DNA of 33,097 bases from assembly GCA_002084765.1 (NCBI GenBank), contig NBMB01000043.1, positions 1 through 33,097 of the forward strand, read 5' to 3'. Under the pieces are notes generated by a model. The model did not search any database and was not told where the DNA came from. It was given only the letters and a program-made list of their open reading frames with translations. The position numbers and the translations under genes are program-made. Position 1 is the stretch's first letter, and every line of letters starts with the position of its first letter. Positions 26,784 through 33,097 of the stretch are shown one piece after another. This stretch comes from Candidatus Cloacimonetes bacterium 4572_55. GTDB taxonomy: Bacteria; 4572-55.

Positions 26784-27689
26784 ATGAGATGGAGTAGAAT
26801 CTTTGTTTTTACGACTGTTTTGATTTTTTTATCAGCGTCTTTGATAGGGACGTCTTTTGCGAAAAAGGATGGAGCAAAAAAGAAATCGAGTTGGAATTTT
26901 ATCAAGGAAATTTCGGACGGGGATCCAGTGGTAGCTTTGGTAAAGGGAAAAAAACGCACATATTACGAATTAAAATCGAATTATAAGTCTTCATTTACAT
27001 TAGAAGGACCAATGCAAGTGCTGATTCGCACCCGATTGGTCATGCCTCATGACGAAAAAAGCAAGCGTTCTTATAAAATTATTTTTAAGGATGAAAATAA
27101 AAAGGAACACTCGTTTACAGAAACCACGCATCGCGCGGTCAGGGTGAAGCTACCCGGCAAGAAAAGCGCGGTCGGTAGTAGCATGATCTATCAATTTGAC
27201 GTTCCGGCAGGCAAGCATACCTATTATTTCAAGACTACCGGCAATGCAAAGGTATTGGCTCGCTTTTATCAACGCCAGATGAAGAAAAAGATCGTCTGGC
27301 ATCCGCTGGAGATATCTACAGGCGAGGAGGTTTTTATCATTCAGAAAAGCAAGGCGTATAAATATTACATGACGGGAAAGGATCAGCTCGTGGTTTTTAC
27401 TGTGACGGGTCCGACAAAGTTGAAGATACTGAGTCGTTTGAATTTTACTTCGTCAATGGTTGGCAGCCAGCGTTATACGCTGACCGTGGAAGAGGATGGA
27501 AAGAAGAAAGATTCTCCGTTCGCAACCGTCAAGTCGAAGAAAAATGTCTATTCGGAGCATAAAGATATTGTGCCGGGGGTTGCAAAAACCTTGATTATTG
27601 AGGCACCCGCGGGTCGGCATGAATATCGAATCAAATTTTCTGGGAAGGAAAACGTGTCGGGGGCTATTCGGGTATTGAAAGCGGAATAA
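26784..27689 (+). CDS. Exported basic protein of two tandem repeats, unknown family
   Basis: This 301-residue protein opens with a signal peptide (MRWSRIFVFTTVLIFLSASL, cleavage probably near SFA-KK). AAAGGAG at 26767-26773 is 10 bases before this ATG. The longer frame, which starts at 26739 inside the radical SAM gene, would put a charged segment before the signal peptide and is unlikely. The mature part is two copies of a ~120-residue beta-rich unit. Shared landmarks are GPMQVLIRTRL / GPTKLKILSRL, RSYKIIFKDENKK / QRYTLTVEEDGKK and VPAGKHTYYFKTTG / APAGRHEYRIKFSG. Lys content is very high. No cysteine or catalytic motif stands out, so a binding or structural role in the envelope is the best guess. 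Its position 37 bases behind the radical SAM gene suggests co-transcription, and it might be a substrate or partner of that enzyme. Confidence 0.85.
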   Translation: MRWSRIFVFTTVLIFLSASLIGTSFAKKDGAKKKSSWNFIKEISDGDPVVALVKGKKRTYYELKSNYKSSFTLEGPMQVLIRTRLVMPHDEKSKRSYKIIFKDENKKEHSFTETTHRAVRVKLPGKKSAVGSSMIYQFDVPAGKHTYYFKTTGNAKVLARFYQRQMKKKIVWHPLEISTGEEVFIIQKSKAYKYYMTGKDQLVVFTVTGPTKLKILSRLNFTSSMVGSQRYTLTVEEDGKKKDSPFATVKSKKNVYSEHKDIVPGVAKTLIIEAPAGRHEYRIKFSGKENVSGAIRVLKAE

Positions 27690-27691
27690 AC

Positions 27692-27725
27692 AAAAAAAGC
27701 CCTGCTGAGTTACTCGGCAGGGCTT
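27692..27725 (-). terminator. Strong intrinsic terminator, best read on the minus strand
   Basis: AAGCCCTGCTGAG (27697-27709) pairs with CTCGGCAGGGCTT (27713-27725) over 13 bases with one wobble and a 3-base loop. On the minus strand the stem runs into seven T (27698-27692). On the plus strand there is almost no T-run, so for the gene ending at 27689 it would be a weaker, bidirectional terminator. Confidence 0.85.
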
Positions 27726-27782
27726 CTCCCATGTCCCTTCCACAAAAAGGAGGTATACAACGTCCATCTTCCCAAAATGAAC
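27692..27782 (-). ncRNA. Candidate ~90-nt small RNA
   Basis: A consensus-like promoter and a strong terminator on the same strand enclose about 90 bases with no useful ORF. The predicted RNA would carry an unpaired ACCTCCTTTTT (complement of 27744-27754), similar to the anti-Shine-Dalgarno end of 16S rRNA. Several GGA motifs (GATGGACG, GTGGAAGGGACATGGGAG) precede the terminator stem. Such features are typical of sRNAs that block ribosome-binding sites or sequester CsrA-type proteins, but neither role is shown. It is not tmRNA, SRP RNA or another RNA I recognise. Confidence 0.55.
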
Positions 27783-27788
27783 GTGCTA

Positions 27789-27817
27789 ATCCTATCATTT
27801 TTTTTGGATATTGTCAA
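27789..27817 (-). promoter_or_regulatory. Sigma-70-type promoter of the candidate small RNA
   Basis: On the minus strand TTGACA (27817-27812) is a perfect -35, followed after exactly 17 bases by TAGGAT (27794-27789) as -10. Upstream A/T tracts at about 27820-27860 resemble an UP element. The start of transcription is expected near 27782. Confidence 0.65.
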
Positions 27818-27891
27818 GATTTTTTTTGATTTTTATTAAAAATTTTATAAAATTTCGATATTTTTTATAATTCAATAAATATCAATATGTT

Positions 27892-27922
27892 GCGACGAAT
27901 AAAAAATGTGCGTCGCTTTTTT
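27892..27922 (+). terminator. Plus-strand intrinsic terminator
   Basis: GCGACG (27892-27897) and CGTCGC (27911-27916) pair around a 13-base A-rich loop and are followed by six T. It may back up the end of the radical SAM/exported-protein transcript, or end a short plus-strand transcript of the AT-rich spacer. Confidence 0.65.
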
Positions 27923-28053
27923 ATTATCTCGGCTGGCAACCAAACACCTTTTGGCAAAATGATCAATAATCGGGATAATAGCATTCATAGATCACTATTC
28001 TCACATCTATTAATCGTTAAAACCGTTAAAATCAATGACTTTTAGGGATTCTT

Positions 28054-28494
28054 ATGCTGTCACAGCCGTTATATCACCACTTAGTTTGGGCAACAAAAAA
28101 ATCCTTGCCTTTGATCACTTTAAAGATCGAGCCTAAGTTGTACGGACATATAATAGAGAAAGCGGAAACGCTGCGTTGTATCGCGCATGCAATCGGCGGA
28201 ACGTCTGACCATTTGCATCTTTTGATTTCGAGTCCCCTGGATATTCCAATATTAAAATTGGTCAAAGAGATCAAAAGCAGTTGCGCTTATTTCATAAATT
28301 ACGAGGTCCCAAATTGCCCTGAGGAATTCGGATGGATGAGAGGATACAGCTCTCATATTATCGACAGCACAACCCTGAAATCATCCATTCATTATGTCTT
28401 GAATCAAAAAAAATGGCATAAATTGGAAAGAACTATCCCGTTGTTTGAGACCTATACATTATACGACGACGGAAGCGCGCCATGGAACAGTTGA
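28054..28494 (+). CDS. IS200/IS605-like Y1 transposase (TnpA)
   Basis: This 146-residue HUH-type single-strand transposase is of normal length for IS200/IS605 TnpA. The metal-binding HUH motif is H53-L54-H55 (SDHLHLLI). The catalytic tyrosine with its partner glutamine is Y114xxxQ118 (HYVLNQKKWH), as in this family. LVKEIKSS and WMRGYSSHIIDS are typical intervening segments. Cleavage and rejoining of hairpin-marked single-stranded ends is the known mechanism. No tnpB accompanies it, so it is either an IS200-type element or a domesticated, RAYT-like copy. A structured inverted repeat lies 20-62 bases downstream and a small hairpin 100-114 bases upstream, but I cannot define exact ends. AGGGA stands about 6 bases before the ATG. 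The frame is intact. Confidence 0.9.
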   Translation: MLSQPLYHHLVWATKKSLPLITLKIEPKLYGHIIEKAETLRCIAHAIGGTSDHLHLLISSPLDIPILKLVKEIKSSCAYFINYEVPNCPEEFGWMRGYSSHIIDSTTLKSSIHYVLNQKKWHKLERTIPLFETYTLYDDGSAPWNS

Positions 28495-28513
28495 TTTCGA
28501 TAGAGTAATGTAA

Positions 28514-28556
28514 AACTATTCACTCGCTCATACGTTCGTAGGAAGCGCGAGTAGTT
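28514..28556 (+). repeat. Hairpin downstream of the transposase
   Basis: AACT and ACTCGC (28514-28517, 28522-28527) pair with GCGAGT and AGTT (28547-28552, 28553-28556) with a 4-base bulge on one side. TACG/CGTA (28531-28534, 28537-28540) forms an inner stem. Imperfect, bulged hairpins of this kind mark IS200/REP ends. It could also serve as a terminator, although only TTATTT follows. Confidence 0.55.
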
Positions 28557-28610
28557 ATTTATAAAAATCATTATTGAGAGGTTCAAATCTGTAAAATTAA
28601 GGAGGTATGA

Positions 28611-31600
28611 ATGAATTCTGAATCGAAGAACACGAGTCATGAAATGATGCGTACGTTTACAGGGATTGCGGTATTTTTTATATTTTTTTTCCCTGCGACT
28701 TTTGTTTGGTCTCAAGGTTATGTGATCGACCATACCTGCGTCGATGTGAACGACAATGTGATACCAGAGCAATATCTTGATTTGGTTCGAGATATGGACA
28801 TTCTTTTCAATCACCAATCCGTGGGAAATAACATTCTGGAAGGATTTGAGTATCTGGACAACTCTCTGCCGGATCGATATGAAGTCAATCTTCATTCTGG
28901 TACCGACAGTCAAGTTCCGAGTACTGATTGGTATCTTTATAACAATGGTTTTGGCGACTTTCGAGAGGGTTCCAACGGTCATCCAGACGAGAAAATCGAG
29001 GCGTTTGACAATATTATTCGTGGAAACGTCGGTTGGAGTGAGTTCGGAGACGCTGTGGACGTCGCTTTTCAAAAATTTTGCTTTGTGGATGACGAGCCGG
29101 ACGCGGAGACGATCTGGAACGCGTATCGCCCGGTCATGGAATCTTTGGAACAAGATTATTCCGAGGTGACTTTTGTCTGGTTTACCATGCCGATTTTGAC
29201 CAGCGGCGGGACGGTCAGAGCCGCTTATAACGAGTTGGTGCGGGATTACTGCGTGTCGAACAACAAAATCCTGTTTGACATTGCCGATATCGAGAGCCAT
29301 GATCCAGACGGAAATCCGATCGATCGATACGGCGTGGAAGCACTGTGGAGCGGATACGCGTCGGATAACGGCCATCTGAACAGTACCGGACAACGACGTA
29401 TGGCGCGCGCAATGTGGTGGCTTTTTGCTCGCATCGCAGGTTGGGAGCCACAAGGCGGCGGTGCCAACACAGATATTTGCAATCTCATTAGCAATGATTT
29501 CGGGATGGGTCTTTCCATCTTTTCTACGGCTGGCGACTGGATCGTTGAAGCGCACGAGGATTATGATATTGACTGGCAATATGGCTATTTTTATATCTCG
29601 GATGTCAATTTGGACAATCTCAGCGGATTGAGCTATATTATGAATTTGCGTATGGACACTGCCGAAGAGGCGGGCGCGATTCCGGTAGTCACCTTCTATC
29701 GCTTGCTGAATTTGTCAGAGGAGGTCGGGGGATATACCTCTGGAACAGAGGCGGAACGCGTCCAACTCGGTCTTCAGGACCATGATGTGATGTATGACTA
29801 TTTCGAGAATTTTAAGCAAGTTTTGCTGGTTATGAACCAAAGGCAGAATCCGGGGATTCTCCATATCGAGCCGGATTCATGGGGATTTATGATGTGGGCA
29901 ATGGACGTGGAGGGCAATGACGACGCGACCTCTATCTCGGTGGATGTGGACGCCAGCCATCACCCGGATGCAGACGGATTCTCTAACCATGCTGGAGGGT
30001 TGGGACAGGCGTTGATTTTCATGCGAGATCGATACGCGCCCAATGTACCGATGGGATGGCACGCGTCCAATTTTCGCGTCGGTACTCAGCCCGATGTGGT
30101 GACCGAATTTTTTTCTAATATGGGCGATTGGGACGTGATTTTCACTGAGCCACCGCACATGGTATCAGAAGGAGATAGTTGGTGCGAGGCGTGGGACGAG
30201 TCGCCTGGAGGACGGGTGGAGACCAATCTGAATTGGTTTGAGACGGTCAGCGAGAACACGGGTCTGCCAATCTTGATCTGGCAAACTTTTATCGGCGAAG
30301 ATTATCACTATTTCGGCGATTGGCCAGACAGCCAGGATAATCTGACTCGTCTTGCGAACGCAGGCGCGGCTGGAATGATGTTCGAGCATCTCGGTAGCGG
30401 GGATCCCGACGATTTTACTGGGTACAGCCAGTCTTCGCCTTGCCATAATACTGGTGGGACCGCCTCGGATATGCGAGATCGGCTGGAAGATTACATGAAT
30501 CACCCGCTCCAACTTCCGAGCGATTCTCCATGTGGAGAGGGCGGAACAACCAATTCTGGCAGGCTGCAATTTGTCTCCGCTGATTATAGCGTGGACGAAG
30601 GTGGCGGAACCATCTCAATCTCTGTAGCGCGATCCGGCGGTAGCGACGGAGCCGCGTCGGTCTATTATTCTACAAACGATGAAACCGCGGAAGCCGGAGC
30701 GGATTATACAGAAAGTTCCGGCACACTGAGTTGGATAGATGGACAGTCCGGCGCGCAGTCGCTCCAAGTTTCGATTTTACAAGATAATACAGCGGAGGGA
30801 AGCGAGGAGTTTACGGTCGCTCTCTCCAACAATGTGGGCGCGGATCTGGGATCGCTGGCGTCCGCCACAGTCGTGATCGCCGACGATGATATGCAATCTT
30901 TGGAAATTCAAGTCAGCCAGGACAACGACGACGCGGAAGAGTCCGAGAGCGGATCGGTCAGTCGCACCAGTTCAGACCTGGAATTGGTGGAGGATGGCAG
31001 CCGCGGGGATCAAATTGTGGGGATGCGGTTCCGTAATGTGACCATACCGCAAAACGCGACGATTCAAAACGCGTATATCCAGTTTTTCGTTGACGAGTCC
31101 GGGTCAGGTGCTGTGGAGTTGACTATTCATGGAGAGGCGACAAATAGCGCGTCAGGATTCCGAACCAACAGTCATGACATATCTGATCGAGATGCCACAA
31201 CGGCTTCTGTCTCATGGGAACCGCCCGCATGGACCGACGGCGAGTCCGGGTCTGATCAACGCACGCCGAACCTGAGCGCGATCATTCAGGAGATTGTCAG
31301 CCGATCCGGGTGGGATACAGGAAATGCTCTGGCGATTATTATCAGCGGAACAGGTAAGCGAACCGCTGTCTCCCATAATGGAAACTCCAACCATGCCCCG
31401 ATTCTTCATGTCGAATATACCGAGGGCGATGCGGAGCCAAGTTTCTCTATTTCCCCCACCCAAGGGGATCAGAATGAGCAAATCACTATCATGGTAACGG
31501 GTCAAAATACGCATTTTGACGGCAATAGTGAATTTGATCTTATCAACGGACAGCAGACCATTTCCGCGACGTCCATCGATGTCGATAGCGAGACGAGTAT

Positions 31601-33097
31601 GAGCGTGGAACTCTCCATTCCCGCGAATGCGGAGACCGGGGATTGGGACGCGGGCGTGACGACTGGTACCGACGGCGATCTCACTGCTGGCAATAATTTT
31701 ACCGTCAATACCGCCGCGATTACCGGACTTGACGCGACAGGGATTGACGTGGACGAGATCGATCTCAGTTGGACAAATCAATCTGGGTCTCAGACCCATA
31801 TCCGTATTGAACGGAAGCAGAGCGGGAGCTTTAGCCAGATCGCCCGCATCAGTGGATCGCGTACCGACTACCAAGACGCAAATTTAAGCGACGGCGTCCA
31901 ATACTGCTATCGGCTCATCGCGGAGGACAGCGGCAATCTCTCGGACTATTCGGATGAGAGCTGCGCGACAACCGAGACGTCCACAACGCCGGAACTTGTC
32001 TCTGTGACTCCCGGGTCGGCAAGCCAGGGACAAACTGTGACTCTGACTGTGGCTGGAAGCAACACACACTTTCAGGACTCGCCCCAACTCTCCTTGAGCC
32101 GTGGTGGATCCGACATAGACGCGGACAACGTCCATGCGAACTCCGATGAGTCCCTGACAGGGAGCTTGGCTATACCGGAGGACGCGGATACGGGACAATG
32201 GGACGTTTTTGTCACAACGAATACCGATGGACAGCTTATCTTAAATCAAGGTGTGACAATAGAATCCGGCTCTTCTCTCGGGTGGCCCGGAGCACCAAAT
32301 ACCTATTCATGGGATGGGAGCTGGAATCCCAGTTCCGGAGATATTCCGCCCGATGAACTCTTCGACGACGTCTATAACGACGGTCATATTGTGGACGGCG
32401 AACCTTCTCCGATCCTGCCTCCAGGGGCTTGGGACTGGAATACCGCGGAACTCGCTACCTGGCGAGGATTTCGTAATAATGTGGGCTATTTCGATCCCTT
32501 GATTGACGGTCAGGGAAATCAATTTGGATGGCGTTTGATCGCGAATAATCCGGACGAGGTGGAGATGACCTCGACATCTTACGAAGGATCGGACGGTTTG
32601 GATATTTTTGATTTTGGTGAAGACGGCTCTTTGCATTCGACCGCGAGCATTCAGTTTCAGGACGGACCCGATATGGTCCGCTATGCCCGAAGCTGGTCTA
32701 TCGGATGGCGCACCGGCTCGGATATCGACGGTTATGAAAACGACAACGACCTGGTGATCGCTGGATATGAGCCTATACAGTCGCCTGGGGAATTTCCGAT
32801 CCAGACCTCCGGAGTGCATACCGGTCCCGGAAACGATCTCGTATTTATGAAAGATATGACGCGATCTATGGTCGATCTGGGAAATGGAGATGATGGACGC
32901 ACCGACAGTATCGATCCGCATGACGGGGACGACATCATTGTCGCGGACGGCAACTGGCTTGATAACCGAGTCATGGGCGGCGGAGGCGACGATATCTTTT
33001 TCTGGTATGTGGACAATAATCGACCCGACAATTCATGGACTGGGGGACGATTTCTTGGTACCGGCTCGTTTGGCGACGCGATCTGGGGAGACGATAC
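28611..33097 (+). CDS. Giant exported SGNH-like, Calx-beta, FN3 and RTX-like protein (3' end outside window)
   Basis: The frame is open to the window edge: 1495 codons seen, no stop. GGAGG at 28601-28605 precedes the ATG at 28611; an ATG at 28607 ends after four codons. A signal peptide lies at residues about 14-35. Residues about 60-275 look like an SGNH hydrolase, with ILFNHQSVGNNIL (S70 as likely nucleophile) and SDNGHLN (D252, H255) as the Asp-His block. A second, possibly TIM-barrel part follows (about 290-640; LHIEPDSWGF). A Calx-beta domain (about 650-755), a DNRLRE/CBM96-like beta-sandwich, two Ig/IPT-like units sharing SxTxGxxxQ...VTxxGxNTHF, and an FN3 domain between them come next. 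Near the edge Gly/Asp-rich runs (LGNGDDGRTDSIDPHDGDDI, GGGGDDIFFW) resemble RTX calcium repeats, which would imply type I secretion or surface display. Action on an extracellular polysaccharide ester is inference. Confidence 0.88.
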   Translation, partial: MNSESKNTSHEMMRTFTGIAVFFIFFFPATFVWSQGYVIDHTCVDVNDNVIPEQYLDLVRDMDILFNHQSVGNNILEGFEYLDNSLPDRYEVNLHSGTDSQVPSTDWYLYNNGFGDFREGSNGHPDEKIEAFDNIIRGNVGWSEFGDAVDVAFQKFCFVDDEPDAETIWNAYRPVMESLEQDYSEVTFVWFTMPILTSGGTVRAAYNELVRDYCVSNNKILFDIADIESHDPDGNPIDRYGVEALWSGYASDNGHLNSTGQRRMARAMWWLFARIAGWEPQGGGANTDICNLISNDFGMGLSIFSTAGDWIVEAHEDYDIDWQYGYFYISDVNLDNLSGLSYIMNLRMDTAEEAGAIPVVTFYRLLNLSEEVGGYTSGTEAERVQLGLQDHDVMYDYFENFKQVLLVMNQRQNPGILHIEPDSWGFMMWAMDVEGNDDATSISVDVDASHHPDADGFSNHAGGLGQALIFMRDRYAPNVPMGWHASNFRVGTQPDVVTEFFSNMGDWDVIFTEPPHMVSEGDSWCEAWDESPGGRVETNLNWFETVSENTGLPILIWQTFIGEDYHYFGDWPDSQDNLTRLANAGAAGMMFEHLGSGDPDDFTGYSQSSPCHNTGGTASDMRDRLEDYMNHPLQLPSDSPCGEGGTTNSGRLQFVSADYSVDEGGGTISISVARSGGSDGAASVYYSTNDETAEAGADYTESSGTLSWIDGQSGAQSLQVSILQDNTAEGSEEFTVALSNNVGADLGSLASATVVIADDDMQSLEIQVSQDNDDAEESESGSVSRTSSDLELVEDGSRGDQIVGMRFRNVTIPQNATIQNAYIQFFVDESGSGAVELTIHGEATNSASGFRTNSHDISDRDATTASVSWEPPAWTDGESGSDQRTPNLSAIIQEIVSRSGWDTGNALAIIISGTGKRTAVSHNGNSNHAPILHVEYTEGDAEPSFSISPTQGDQNEQITIMVTGQNTHFDGNSEFDLINGQQTISATSIDVDSETSMSVELSIPANAETGDWDAGVTTGTDGDLTAGNNFTVNTAAITGLDATGIDVDEIDLSWTNQSGSQTHIRIERKQSGSFSQIARISGSRTDYQDANLSDGVQYCYRLIAEDSGNLSDYSDESCATTETSTTPELVSVTPGSASQGQTVTLTVAGSNTHFQDSPQLSLSRGGSDIDADNVHANSDESLTGSLAIPEDADTGQWDVFVTTNTDGQLILNQGVTIESGSSLGWPGAPNTYSWDGSWNPSSGDIPPDELFDDVYNDGHIVDGEPSPILPPGAWDWNTAELATWRGFRNNVGYFDPLIDGQGNQFGWRLIANNPDEVEMTSTSYEGSDGLDIFDFGEDGSLHSTASIQFQDGPDMVRYARSWSIGWRTGSDIDGYENDNDLVIAGYEPIQSPGEFPIQTSGVHTGPGNDLVFMKDMTRSMVDLGNGDDGRTDSIDPHDGDDIIVADGNWLDNRVMGGGGDDIFFWYVDNNRPDNSWTGGRFLGTGSFGDAIWGDD

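Larger units (their letters stand above)
27690..28053. other. AT-rich spacer with a candidate small RNA and two terminators
   Basis: These 364 bases hold an inverted repeat (27697-27725), a minus-strand promoter (27789-27817), a plus-strand terminator (27892-27922) and a small hairpin CCAAA/TTTGG (27940-27954) ahead of the transposase gene. A 20-codon hydrophobic frame (MNVLILSFFLDIVKIFFDFY) at 27777-27839 could be chance in such AT-rich DNA. The region 27820-27900 is almost pure A/T. Confidence 0.7.

Noticed and set aside
28452-29579. 375-codon minus-strand frame
   Set aside because: It is antisense to the transposase end and the SGNH-like protein, has no family features, and the plus-strand frame carries signal peptide and catalytic motifs.

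Overview
The window (33,097 bases, moderate GC) looks like chromosome from a large-genome, free-living bacterium that exports complex multidomain proteins: a type I dockerin protein with cadherin-like repeats, an SGNH/Calx-beta/RTX-like giant, and a two-cyclase/ATPase/TPR signalling protein. Together with intergenic GCAGATT-type repeats this suggests an uncultured, candidate-phylum-type lineage. Nothing in the sequence lets me name the phylum. No tRNA, rRNA, CRISPR array or prophage was seen.

Layout. (A) Minus strand, 145-11006: an RluA-family pseudouridine synthase; a 1963-residue exported beta-helix/cadherin-like/dockerin protein with an intrinsic terminator behind it; and a 1255-residue protein with two cyclase homology domains, an ATPase and TPRs, like soluble adenylyl cyclase. 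(B) A 399-base divergent spacer. (C) Plus strand, 11406-23588: alaS followed at 4-37 base spacing by four different P-loop NTPase genes of STAND/AAA type, then two or three short overlapping TPR-like ORFs, each one frame further on than the last. (D) A 480-base spacer with a hairpin and a three-copy 24-base repeat. (E) A membrane-anchored protein of unknown family, a radical SAM/SPASM enzyme with a PqqD-like C-terminus, and a small exported protein made of two repeats. (F) A 364-base AT-rich spacer with a minus-strand promoter and intrinsic terminator that together define a candidate ~90-nt small RNA, plus a plus-strand terminator. (G) A lone IS200/IS605-like Y1 transposase gene. (H) A giant exported SGNH-type protein running off the right edge.

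How the parts may work together. Four tandem NTPases with unrelated flanking modules, TPR scaffolds, a C-terminally anchored two-helix membrane protein and a radical SAM peptide-modifying enzyme within 13 kb resemble the plan of bacterial NLR-like conflict or signalling systems: sensor NTPases and TPRs, membrane effector, modified peptide. The closest named parallel is the actinobacterial FxsA/FxsB/FxsT arrangement, where a radical SAM/SPASM enzyme is linked to an NB-ARC/TPR protein. The functional linkage is inference. The domains, spacings and overlaps are read directly from the sequence.
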